From positions 1 through 11,174 of the forward strand of contig CAOJHG010000028.1 of NCBI GenBank assembly GCA_948435975.1: DNA of 11,174 nucleotides, written 5' to 3'. Below are positions 1 through 7,832 of this stretch, in pieces. A program made the translations under genes and the position numbers. Source of the DNA: an uncultured Oscillibacter sp. GTDB taxonomy: Bacteria > Bacillota > Clostridia > Oscillospirales > Oscillospiraceae. The notes under the pieces were generated by a model. That model worked only from the letters and a program-made list of their open reading frames with translations, was not told the origin of the DNA and did no database searches. The first letter of the stretch is position 1, and each line of letters starts with the position of its first letter.

Positions 1-880
<880 letters not shown>

Positions 881-937
881 TCAAAGCTCCTTTCAGAGAA
901 AAACGCCATTGAAATCTCAGGGCGAAAAATATAGAGA

Positions 938-966
938 AGTATATCACAGAAGCTTCGCCGTCACAA
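938..966 (-). promoter_or_regulatory. Predicted sigma-A promoter of ftsH
   Basis: Read on the minus strand, TTGTGA (-35, bases 961-966, 4 of 6 to consensus) is separated by exactly 17 bases from TATACT (-10, bases 938-943, 5 of 6). Transcription would start near base 931, giving a leader of about 54 bases before the ftsH ATG at 877. Read by eye only. Confidence 0.65.
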
Positions 967-1028
967 GAGCGGGAATTATTTTTTCATGAAGTTTCTGTAA
1001 ATTCATACTTTATTGTCTCCCCAGCCTA

Positions 1029-1037
1029 TGTTATACT
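1029..1037 (+). promoter_or_regulatory. Predicted extended -10 promoter for rlmB
   Basis: TGTTATACT is an extended -10 element: TG at 1029-1030, one base, then TATACT at 1032-1037 (5 of 6 to consensus). The hexamer 17 bases upstream (TTTATT, 1009-1014) is a poor -35, so recognition would depend on the extended -10. The expected start is near 1044, giving a leader of about 95 bases before rlmB. With the ftsH promoter it makes a divergent promoter region between 878 and 1138. Confidence 0.55.
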
Positions 1038-1084
1038 ATAAACTGATACAATAGAGCCGCAGGCCAGGCTGGAAAAAATCACAG

Positions 1085-1102
1085 TCTTCCCTGTGGGGAA
1101 GA
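1085..1102 (+). other. Perfect 7-bp hairpin in the rlmB leader
   Basis: TCTTCCC (1085-1091), loop TGTG, GGGAAGA (1096-1102) form a perfect inverted repeat about 25 bases before the AAAGGAG ribosome site (1127-1133). It is not followed by a T-run, so it is not a terminator as it stands. Function unknown; it might be a transcript-stabilising structure, a protein-binding site, or chance. Confidence 0.45.
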
Positions 1103-1138
1103 GGCCAAACGAATCAGAACATACACAAAGGAGCGCTT

Positions 1139-1912
1139 ATGAACGAAGAAACGACCATCCTCGCCGGGGCTGACGGCATTATTGAGGGCCGAAACGCCGT
1201 GCTGGAGGCTTTGCGGGCCGGGACGGCGATTGATAAGATTTACCTGCAAAAAGGCGAAACGGACAAAACCTTAGGGCATATCGCCTCCAAAGCCCGCGCC
1301 GCCGGGACCGTGGTGGCGGAGGCGGACCGGAGGCAGCTGGACGCCACGAGCCGGACCCATGCCCACCAGGGAGTGATTGCTCTGGCGGCGGTGCGGGAAT
1401 ATGCCAGCGTGGACAGCATCCTGCAAGCGGCGGCAGAAAAGGGGGAACCGCCTCTGCTGGTGGTCTGCGACGAGCTCAGCGACCCGCACAACCTGGGCGC
1501 GGTTATCCGAACGGCGGAATGTGCGGGGGCTCATGGCGTCATCATCCCCAAACGCCGCAGCGCCGGACTGACCGCAGTGGTTGCAAAGACTTCCGCCGGA
1601 GCGGTGGCCCATGTGCCGGTGGCAAGGGTGCCGAATCTGCCAGCGCTGCTGAAGGATTTGAAGAAGCGGGGCATGTGGATCTACGGTACGGCGGCGGATG
1701 GGACCACTCCCCTTTACCATGCGGACTTAAAGGGTCCTGCCGCCGTCGTCATTGGCAGCGAGGGCAGCGGAATGAGCCGCCTGGTGTCTGAAACCTGTGA
1801 TTTTCTGGTCAGTATCCCAATGCGCGGGAAACTGAACTCCCTGAACGCTTCTGCGGCGGCGGCGATCCTTCTCTACGAGGCGGTGCGCCAGCGTCTGGAG
1901 GCAGGAACTTGA
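1139..1912 (+). CDS. rlmB: 23S rRNA (guanosine-2'-O-)-methyltransferase RlmB-like (SpoU/TrmH family)
   Basis: SAM-dependent 2'-O-ribose methyltransferase of the SPOUT class. The closest well-known member is RlmB, which methylates a guanosine of 23S rRNA in the peptidyl-transferase region. The protein has 257 residues, normal for the family. The N-terminal substrate-binding domain (about 13-85) starts with the typical EGRNAVLEAL. The knotted SpoU domain (about 106-248) shows all three motifs: motif 1 DPHNLGAVIRTAE (Asn118, Arg124), motif 2 VIGSEGSGMS (205-213), and motif 3 LNSLNASAAAAILLYE (232-247). The start is backed by AAAGGAG at 1127-1133, five bases before the ATG. A 10-base gap separates its stop from the next gene, suggesting co-transcription. 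Other family members methylate tRNA or other rRNA positions, so the exact target is inferred; the family is certain. Confidence 0.93.
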   Translation: MNEETTILAGADGIIEGRNAVLEALRAGTAIDKIYLQKGETDKTLGHIASKARAAGTVVAEADRRQLDATSRTHAHQGVIALAAVREYASVDSILQAAAEKGEPPLLVVCDELSDPHNLGAVIRTAECAGAHGVIIPKRRSAGLTAVVAKTSAGAVAHVPVARVPNLPALLKDLKKRGMWIYGTAADGTTPLYHADLKGPAAVVIGSEGSGMSRLVSETCDFLVSIPMRGKLNSLNASAAAAILLYEAVRQRLEAGT

Positions 1913-1922
1913 GAGGAACGCT

Positions 1923-4298
1923 ATGACGCCCAAGGAAGAGAAAAAAATTGAAAGCACCGCGAAAAATAAAATCGTATCCATCCCCGCCGCAGTAACGGAA
2001 GTCCCCCCGTCAGACGAGGAGTTTTCCCTGGAAGAAATCCTTGCGGAGTACGGAAAAAGCCTGGAGGAGCATCTGCTGCAAGGCGCGGAAGAAGGTCTGG
2101 AAATTCCGGACTCTCCCGCGGCCCCGGAAGCGCCCCCTCAGCCAGAAGTCCCGCCTGCCGGGAACGTCCCGGACCTGGCAGAACAGGCGCCGCCGGAGAC
2201 GCCGAAGGCCCCCAAGCCTGAGCCTGCCGCCCCGCCGGAAGCCCCCGCTTCTCAAAAACACGACTCACCCCCGGAAGAGCCGCAGCATGTACCGGGACCG
2301 GATGTTTCCTTGGAAGAGCTTCTGCATATTCCGGAGCTTCTCGGCCTCACGCCGGAATCCCCGCCCCCAGAGAATCCAAACACCCCAGAATCCTCCGCTC
2401 CCCCAGAAGAGCCGCCCTCCCCTCAGGAAGTCCCGCCGCCCATTCCGGAAGCCGGTCCCGCGCCGCCTGTAGACTCGGAACGCCGCGCTTCCCGGTCCAT
2501 CTCCATCGAGGACGTGGTGAACTACACGGTAGACGCCGTGATGGAGGAACAGTCGGAACCCATTCTCCCAGCGAAAAAATGGAGCTTTTTCCAGCGCAGC
2601 CGTTATACGGAGGAGGACACAGAGCACATCCCCCCTCCGCCGGAACCGGAACCCGAATACGACCCTGAACCCATCGGCCCGGAACCCGACTTGTGGGAGG
2701 CCGCCATGGACCACCGCCGGACCTGCCTCCGTGCCAGACGCACCCGCTTTCCCGCTCTGGTGGCGGCGCTGCTCCCTACGCTGGTTCTCCTGGTCGAGCG
2801 GCGGGGCTTCCTGGTTCCCTTCTGGTCTGGAAACCCGCGCTTTCAGAGCTTCACCCTTCTGGCCTGTCTGGGGATCACCGCCCTTTTGAGCCGTCATGTG
2901 TTCCTCAAGGGGGCCTCTATGCTTCTCCGCGGCCGCTGCGTCAGTGAACTGCTGGTGTCCCTCTCCGCCCTGGTGTCTGCGGCGGACTGCGTGGCCCGTC
3001 TCCACCTGGCCGAGAGAAGCGATGCCATGCCCTATGCCGCCGTGAGCTGTCTGGCCCTGGCAATCGCACAGTGGGGCATAAGCTGGGAGAGCCAGGGAAA
3101 TTACGACATGTTCCGCGCCGCCTCCGTGGACCCCGAGCCGCCCTACTTAGTCACCAATACGGACTGCGGGGCCTGCAAGCAGCGGGGAGCGATTCCCGGC
3201 TTCTACACCACCGCCGCACGGGATGACATCGCCACCCTCCTCCAGGCCGCGCTGCTGCCGGTCTTCACTGTGGCCGCCATCGTCTTTGCGGGCCTCAGCT
3301 CTTTCGGCCAGGAACGGAGCGCCGATTTTCTCCTGAACTGGTCCGCAGCTCTATGCGCGGCGGGCACCTTCTCCCTGCCTCTGTGCTGGAGCCTCCCCTG
3401 GTCCCGCCTGTCCAGGCACCTGCAAAAAACCGGCTGTGCAGTGGCCTCCTGGTCCGGGGCGCAGAAAATCAGCGCCCGCCGGTGCATGATCGTCACGGAC
3501 GCAGATTTGTTTCCCCCGGGAACTATCCGCTTCAATGGCCGGAAAGTCTATGGGGAAGACCCCGGCAAGGCTGTTTCTTACGCCGCCTCCATGGCCCGCG
3601 CCGCCGGATGCGGTCTGGAGCGCCTCTTTGACGGCCTGATTCGAAGCGAAGGGGGCATGTATGAAACTGTCACGGATTTCAGCTTCTACGAGGAAGGCGG
3701 ATATGCGGGCACCATTCACGGAGAGTTCGTGCTGATGGGCACCGCGAACTTTTTGAAGAAGATGGACGTGCGCCTTCCCGGGGACATCCATCTGAAAACC
3801 GGCGTCTTCCTGGCGGTGGACCATCATTTGATTGCGGTTTTCGCCGTGAAATACAATCCGTCGGAGAACGTGGATTTTGCCCTGCGGATGATGCGGCGCA
3901 GTCACATCCAGCCCATCCTGGCCTCTCGGGACCCCAGCATCACCCCCGCTCTGATCCGCCGGAAGTTCAGCAAAAGCGTCCGGCTGGAGTATCCGAGCCT
4001 GACAGAGCGGGTGGCCCTCAGTGAAGCGGAACACGACCACGACCTGCCAAGGGCCCTTCTGTTCCGGGAAGGACTGCTGCCCTATGCCGAGGCGGTGGCG
4101 GGAAGCCTGCGGCTGTGCAAGGCGGTGCGGCGGGCGATTGCGCTGTCTCTGCTGGGGAGCTGGGCGGGCCTTCTGCTGGCGTTTTACCTGGTTTCTCTGG
4201 GGCAGTATACGCTGCTGACGCCGCTGGCTCTGGAGGTCTTCCTCCTGCTGTGGACCCTCCCGGTGCTGCTGATGGCCGACTGGACGAAACGCTATTGA
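1923..4298 (+). CDS. Degenerate P1B-type ATPase-like membrane protein with long proline-rich N-terminal tail
   Basis: No gene name is recognised. The 791 residues begin with a Pro/Glu-rich, probably disordered cytoplasmic tail (1-260). About eight predicted membrane segments follow (near 275-292, 308-329, 340-360, 369-386, 438-458, 470-489, 739-760, 764-786), with a large cytoplasmic loop at 490-738; this spacing is that of P1B heavy-metal ATPases. The loop keeps faint family texture: a post-M4 stretch up to VTDADLFPPGT (524-534) where DKTGT should be, a nucleotide-domain-like stretch with VLMGTANFL (603-611), and ILASRD (665-670) where TGD should be. There is no TGES loop (only about 50 residues between the fourth and fifth segments), no DKTGT, no GDGxND and no CPC; M4 has SLPLCW. 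I infer a catalytically dead pseudo-ATPase, possibly a scaffold or sensor. The start is preceded by a modest AGAGGA site. The frame is intact over its length, so it is not an obvious pseudogene. Function unknown. Confidence 0.75.
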   Translation: MTPKEEKKIESTAKNKIVSIPAAVTEVPPSDEEFSLEEILAEYGKSLEEHLLQGAEEGLEIPDSPAAPEAPPQPEVPPAGNVPDLAEQAPPETPKAPKPEPAAPPEAPASQKHDSPPEEPQHVPGPDVSLEELLHIPELLGLTPESPPPENPNTPESSAPPEEPPSPQEVPPPIPEAGPAPPVDSERRASRSISIEDVVNYTVDAVMEEQSEPILPAKKWSFFQRSRYTEEDTEHIPPPPEPEPEYDPEPIGPEPDLWEAAMDHRRTCLRARRTRFPALVAALLPTLVLLVERRGFLVPFWSGNPRFQSFTLLACLGITALLSRHVFLKGASMLLRGRCVSELLVSLSALVSAADCVARLHLAERSDAMPYAAVSCLALAIAQWGISWESQGNYDMFRAASVDPEPPYLVTNTDCGACKQRGAIPGFYTTAARDDIATLLQAALLPVFTVAAIVFAGLSSFGQERSADFLLNWSAALCAAGTFSLPLCWSLPWSRLSRHLQKTGCAVASWSGAQKISARRCMIVTDADLFPPGTIRFNGRKVYGEDPGKAVSYAASMARAAGCGLERLFDGLIRSEGGMYETVTDFSFYEEGGYAGTIHGEFVLMGTANFLKKMDVRLPGDIHLKTGVFLAVDHHLIAVFAVKYNPSENVDFALRMMRRSHIQPILASRDPSITPALIRRKFSKSVRLEYPSLTERVALSEAEHDHDLPRALLFREGLLPYAEAVAGSLRLCKAVRRAIALSLLGSWAGLLLAFYLVSLGQYTLLTPLALEVFLLLWTLPVLLMADWTKRY

Positions 4299-4358
4299 AT
4301 TTCTTAAAATTTTTCAATCCCCATGCAATAAAACGCGCTTCTTTTACGTTGATATTTC

Positions 4359-4363
4359 GGAGG
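4359..4363 (+). promoter_or_regulatory. Ribosome site of the sigma factor gene
   Basis: GGAGG (4359-4363) lies eight bases before the first of two tandem ATG codons (4372 and 4375), favouring 4372. The 73-base gap 4299-4371 holds no sigma-A promoter that I could recognise, so expression may come from read-through or from a promoter read by an alternative sigma factor. Confidence 0.6.
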
Positions 4364-4371
4364 GATTCCTC

Positions 4372-4908
4372 ATGATGCTCTTCGTGACCCCCGCGCCCGG
4401 CAGCGGTCTGGATGCCTGCATTTCCCGCATTGCCGCCGGAGATCGGGACGCCCTGGCCAGCTTCTACCAGCAGACCCGCGCCGCCGCCTACGGTTTTGCT
4501 CTGTCTCTTCTGAAAAACGGCCCTGACGCGGAGGATGTGCTCCATGACGCATACCTTCGGGTTTGGAACAGCGCCGCAAACTACCGCCCGCAGGAAAAGT
4601 CTATGGCCTGGCTGCTGTCCATCGTCCGAAACCTGGCCCTGGACTGCCTCCGCGCCCGGTCCCGCACCCAGCCCCTGGAAGATCATTCCCGCGATTACTC
4701 CCCATCTGTCACAGCAGAGGACCGCCTTCTGCTCTCCGCCCTGCTGGACGGCCTGGGGGAAGAGGAGCGGCAAATCGTAGTCCTCCATGCTCTGGGCGGG
4801 CTGAAGCACCGGGAGACCGCCGCCCTGCTGGGTCTGCCGCTGCCCACCGTCCTATCCAAATACAGCCGGGCCATGAAGAAGCTGCGCAATGCGCTGGAAG
4901 AATCCTAA
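4372..4908 (+). CDS. ECF-type RNA polymerase sigma factor
   Basis: Alternative sigma factor of 178 residues that would direct RNA polymerase to a dedicated set of promoters and be held by the membrane anti-sigma factor encoded next. Region 2 spans about 16-97 and has the usual signature: aromatic/hydrophobic helix FYQQTRAAAYGFALSLL, the acidic DAEDVLHDAYLRVW stretch (52-65) that contacts core polymerase, and SMAWLLSIVRNLALDCLRAR (77-96) for -10 recognition. A short linker with acidic residues precedes region 4 (about 118-175), which contains a helix-turn-helix of the type HRETAALLGLPLPTVLSKYSRAMKKL. There is no SigI-type C-terminal domain, so it is an ECF-type factor although its partner resembles RsgI. 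The stop is followed by the anti-sigma gene within 25 bases, so the two are translated from one transcript. The regulon cannot be read from this window. Confidence 0.93.
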   Translation: MMLFVTPAPGSGLDACISRIAAGDRDALASFYQQTRAAAYGFALSLLKNGPDAEDVLHDAYLRVWNSAANYRPQEKSMAWLLSIVRNLALDCLRARSRTQPLEDHSRDYSPSVTAEDRLLLSALLDGLGEEERQIVVLHALGGLKHRETAALLGLPLPTVLSKYSRAMKKLRNALEES

Positions 4909-4915
4909 TTATGCG

Positions 4916-4923
4916 AAAGGAGG
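4916..4923 (+). promoter_or_regulatory. Ribosome site that fixes the anti-sigma factor start
   Basis: AAAGGAGG (4916-4923) lies eight bases before ATG 4932. An in-frame ATG at 4911 lies upstream of this site and has no ribosome site of its own, so 4932 is chosen as the start. Confidence 0.8.
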
Positions 4924-4931
4924 CCCCTGAT

Positions 4932-6698
4932 ATGCGTGACCAAGATTTAGAGCAGCGCCTGCGGACCGCCATGGAACACGCCGCCCCAGACCCGCTGGCC
5001 CGTATCCTCGCCTCCTGTGCAGAGCAGAAAGGAAGCGTGAATTCTGTGGAAAATGAAAAGAAAACGCGTATCCCCTTGTTTGCCCGCCGCCGCGCTGTGG
5101 CCGTGATGGCGGCGCTGGTGCTGGTGGCGGCCTGCGGCTTCGGATGGCAGAGCTGGAACGCCTCCAAAGCCGTTGCGTCCGTGGTGTCTCTGGACGTGAA
5201 CCCCAGCATCCAATTGGAAGTCAACAACCGGGAAGAGGTCCTGTCCGCCCAGCCTCTGAACAAAGACGCCTGGGAGATCCTGAACGGCATGGACCTCACA
5301 GGCGCTAAGCTGAATGTAGCCGTAAACGCCATTGTGGGTTCTCTGCTCCAGCACGGCTACCTTAGTGATATTGCCTCTGCCATCCTGATTTCTGTAGAGG
5401 ATAAGGACCCGCAGCGGGCAAGCCGTCTGGAGGCGTCGCTGAACGAGACCGTCACCGCCATGCTGCAAAACGCTTCCGGCGCGGCGGTTCTGACCCAGGT
5501 GATGACCTATGACGCCGGATTAGACGCCCAGGCGCAGAGCAGCAGCGTCTCCGTCGGCATGGCGCGGCTGATTCAGGATGTGATGGACCTGAACGGAAAT
5601 CTCGCCTTCGAGGACCTGGCGGGACTGACTATGGAGGAACTGCGCCAGCTCCGGGACATTGGCGCCCCCGGCCTGCCTATCGGGACCGGCGCGGCCTCCT
5701 ATGCGGCTCAGGAATACGCCGGGGTCCTGGAGATCGACTCCGTCACCGCAGACGTAGACCCTGAGCTGGACGAGCGCACCCCTTACTATAAGGTAGAGCT
5801 TCATCTGGCAGGCACAGGAGAATTTGATTACGAAGTAGACGCATACAGCGGCGAGGTGCTCAGAGGCATCCCCAATCTTCTCAGCATTTCCGTTCCCGCC
5901 CCCACCCCCGCTCCCGACAGCGCGTCCGGCGGCACGGACCAGACCCAGACCGCGCAAACGCCGTCCTCATCTGCCGCCAGCAGCTACATCGGAGAGAACC
6001 GGGCGAAGGAGGCCGCCCTCAGTCACGCTGGTCTGAAAGAGGCGGATACCACCTACTGCAACGCCTGGCTGGAGTACGAAAACGGCCGCCCCGAATGCTA
6101 CGAGGTGGAATTCTCCGCGGGCGGCATAGAGTACGAATACAAAATCGACCTCTACAGCGGCACGATCCTGAAAAGCCAGTACGAGACCTTTTACGCCCCT
6201 ACAGGCACAGACGCTCCCTCTGGCGGCATGGACGCCCTTGGGGACTACCTGGAAACCGTCTTTGCGGATGCGGGCGTCTCTGCCGGGGATGTGACCGGTC
6301 TCAATACCAAGCTGGACCATGAAGACGGCATCCCGGTCTATAAAGTGGAATTCCGCTGCAACGGGACAAAATACGAGTATGAGGTCAATGCTCAGGACGG
6401 CGCGATCCTCAAGCGGGAGCAGGAGCAGGACGACCGTACAGCTTCTCCGGCGCGCCCCTCCGTCCAAGCCCCCGCCGTCTCCCAGAATCCTACCTTCATC
6501 GGGGAAGCCGCCGCAAAACAGGCCGCGCTGGACCACGCTGGCGTCAGCGCCGGAGAAGCTTCGAAATTCAAGTGCGAGCTGGACCGGGACGATGGGCTTT
6601 ACCGGTACGAGATCGAGTTCAAGGCGGGCCGGACAGAATATGAATACGAGATTGACGCAGTAACTGGCGCAGTCCTGAAAGCGGAGATGGATGATTAA
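4932..6698 (+). CDS. RsgI-like membrane anti-sigma factor with extracytoplasmic PepSY repeats
   Basis: Probable anti-sigma partner of the preceding ECF factor (588 residues). Residues 1-53 form a cytoplasmic segment (DQDLEQRLRTAMEHAAPDPL at 3-22) that presumably binds sigma; it lacks the HxxxCxxC zinc motif of classical ZAS anti-sigma factors. A single membrane segment lies at about 54-71. Just outside is an RsgI-type middle domain (about 80-180) with VVSLDVNPSIQLEVN (84-98); in RsgI proteins the Asn-Pro bond of this motif (here 90/91) is known to self-cleave. A helical region (about 183-250) follows, then four PepSY-like repeats at about 254-311 (weakest), 352-414, 437-495 and 521-583. Each ends with a Y-x-Y-x-[IV] strand and a sugar-free turn of the type D-x-x-[ST]G-x-[IV]L. 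Thr/Pro/Ser-rich linkers separate repeats. The PepSY array probably senses or binds something outside the membrane; the signal is unknown. A terminator follows at 6739. Confidence 0.85.
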   Translation: MRDQDLEQRLRTAMEHAAPDPLARILASCAEQKGSVNSVENEKKTRIPLFARRRAVAVMAALVLVAACGFGWQSWNASKAVASVVSLDVNPSIQLEVNNREEVLSAQPLNKDAWEILNGMDLTGAKLNVAVNAIVGSLLQHGYLSDIASAILISVEDKDPQRASRLEASLNETVTAMLQNASGAAVLTQVMTYDAGLDAQAQSSSVSVGMARLIQDVMDLNGNLAFEDLAGLTMEELRQLRDIGAPGLPIGTGAASYAAQEYAGVLEIDSVTADVDPELDERTPYYKVELHLAGTGEFDYEVDAYSGEVLRGIPNLLSISVPAPTPAPDSASGGTDQTQTAQTPSSSAASSYIGENRAKEAALSHAGLKEADTTYCNAWLEYENGRPECYEVEFSAGGIEYEYKIDLYSGTILKSQYETFYAPTGTDAPSGGMDALGDYLETVFADAGVSAGDVTGLNTKLDHEDGIPVYKVEFRCNGTKYEYEVNAQDGAILKREQEQDDRTASPARPSVQAPAVSQNPTFIGEAAAKQAALDHAGVSAGEASKFKCELDRDDGLYRYEIEFKAGRTEYEYEIDAVTGAVLKAEMDD

Positions 6699-6738
6699 CG
6701 CTCCCCGTTAGGAACAGCTCCAGAGACCGGCATGAATG

Positions 6739-6777
6739 AGAGGCTGTGTTTCCAGCAGGGAGCATGGCCTCTTTTCT
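6739..6777 (+). terminator. Rho-independent terminator after the sigma/anti-sigma cassette
   Basis: AGAGGCTGTGTTTCC (6739-6753), loop AGCA, and GGGAGCATGGCCTCT (6758-6772) can pair over 15 base pairs, several of them G-U, followed by TTTCT. It begins 40 bases after the anti-sigma stop and ends before the degV promoter. Confidence 0.65.
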
Positions 6778-6788
6778 ATGGAAAGCCC

Positions 6789-6816
6789 TTGCAATTTTCT
6801 CGAAATTTGGTATGAT
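6789..6816 (+). promoter_or_regulatory. Predicted sigma-A promoter of the degV-family gene
   Basis: TTGCAA (-35, 6789-6794) is followed after 16 bases by TATGAT (-10, 6811-6816, 5 of 6), preceded by an extended TG at 6808-6809. The expected start is near 6823, leaving a leader of about 100 bases in which I recognised no riboswitch. Confidence 0.7.
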
Positions 6817-6922
6817 ATAAGGGTATGCAGCCTGCTGTGCGCTTCCCATGCACAAGCCCACGTTGCAGCGGCTCACGCAAAATGCCAGACTGCGGCGGAT
6901 CTGAAAAGGAGGGTTCTTCCCT

Positions 6923-7768
6923 ATGGCGGTTCATATAATTACGGACTCCACCAGCGACCTGACCGTTCAGGAGGCCCAAGAGCTAAACGTTCACCTGATT
7001 CACATGCGCGTGATTTTTGAAGACGGCGTTTTCACCGACGGTATAGACATTGATAAAGAGCAGTTTTACGCCAAGCAGTCCCAGGCCAAGACCCTCCCCA
7101 AGACCACCCAGGTCAACCCGCAGGAGTACTGCGACGCCTTTCAGCCCCTGGTGGAGAACGGAGATGAAGCCGTTGCCATCCTCATGTCCTCCAAGCTCTC
7201 CGGCACCTTTCAATCCGCCGTTATCGCCAAGGACATGCTGGAAAACGGGGAGCGGCTCCATCTGGTGGACTCTCTCAACGTCACCATCGGCGAGGGGCTG
7301 CTGGTCCGGGAAGCCGTCCGCCTCCGGGACGCTGGAAAGTCTGCCGCCGAGATCGCCTCCACCCTGGAGGAGCTTCGGTGCCAGGTGCGGTTCATCGCTT
7401 TCATCGGCACTTTAAAATACCTCAAAATGGGCGGGCGCATCTCCGCTTCTACCGCCGCCCTCGGCACTGTGCTGAACATCTCCCCGGTGGTTGCCATCGT
7501 GGACGGGGAAGTAAAGTCCGTAGGCCGGGTCCGGGGAAGCCAAAAAATCCTCAGCTACACCCTGGATTTCGCCGCCCATTATCCCGTGGACAGCCGACAC
7601 TGCGTCATGTTCGGCCATTCCCGCTGTCTGGAGGTCATGGAGCCTTACCGGGATAAGATTGTGCAGGCTCTTGGCATACAGGACCACGCTTGGGACGAGC
7701 TGGGGGCCGTCATCGGCGTCCACGCAGGGCCGGGATGCTACGGACTGGCTTACATCGGTCTGAAATAG
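6923..7768 (+). CDS. DegV family fatty-acid-binding protein
   Basis: Cytosolic DegV/FakB-type protein that binds a fatty acid. In characterised systems FakB presents the fatty acid to the kinase FakA, which makes acyl-phosphate for phospholipid synthesis; no FakA is in this window. The 281 residues match the family length. Motifs: N-terminal VHIITDSTSDL (3-13), KTTQVNPQEY (60-69) at the position of the usual TSQPS-type loop, SSKLSGTFQSA (89-99) carrying the ligand-loop serine, LKYLKMGGRIS (164-174), and C-terminal IGVHAGPGCYG (264-274) with its conserved His. AAAAGGAGGG at 6904-6913, nine bases upstream, supports the start. It stands alone between a terminator upstream and another promoter downstream. 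The family is certain; the bound lipid and whether it is a true FakB are not known. Confidence 0.93.
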   Translation: MAVHIITDSTSDLTVQEAQELNVHLIHMRVIFEDGVFTDGIDIDKEQFYAKQSQAKTLPKTTQVNPQEYCDAFQPLVENGDEAVAILMSSKLSGTFQSAVIAKDMLENGERLHLVDSLNVTIGEGLLVREAVRLRDAGKSAAEIASTLEELRCQVRFIAFIGTLKYLKMGGRISASTAALGTVLNISPVVAIVDGEVKSVGRVRGSQKILSYTLDFAAHYPVDSRHCVMFGHSRCLEVMEPYRDKIVQALGIQDHAWDELGAVIGVHAGPGCYGLAYIGLK

Positions 7769-7793
7769 GCCCTCACAAATGTTGCATAAACCG

Positions 7794-7821
7794 CTGAAAT
7801 TCTGCGGATTCGGCATATACT
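7794..7821 (+). promoter_or_regulatory. Possible promoter of the DUF2156/GNAT gene
   Basis: CTGAAA (-35, 7794-7799, 4 of 6) and TATACT (-10, 7816-7821, 5 of 6) are 16 bases apart. The start would be near 7828, giving a leader of about 60 bases that contains two hairpins (7833-7849 and 7865-7878). No clear terminator was found between the degV stop and this site. Confidence 0.5.
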
Positions 7822-7832
7822 AATCAAGATAT

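Noticed and set aside
2265..3005. 246-codon minus-strand open frame opposite the proline-rich tail
   Set aside because: Mirror of the proline/glutamate-rich coding sequence giving an Arg/Gly-rich product; no start signals.
4293..4319. Possible terminator TTGAA...TTCAA with T-run after the pseudo-ATPase gene
   Set aside because: Only a 5-bp AT-rich stem with a mismatched interior; too weak to call.
4318..4350. Possible SigI- or ECF-type promoter before the sigma gene (TCCCC, AAAAC, CGTT elements)
   Set aside because: Spacing does not fit the known SigI or ECF patterns (for example only 12 bases between AAC and CGTT).
4563..4931. Upstream extension of the anti-sigma frame inside the sigma factor gene
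   Set aside because: In-frame but overlaps the sigma gene in another frame; the AAAGGAGG site at 4916-4923 places the start at 4932.
6736..7020. 94-codon plus-strand open frame overlapping the degV promoter and start
   Set aside because: Spans a terminator, a promoter and the degV ribosome site, with no ribosome site of its own.
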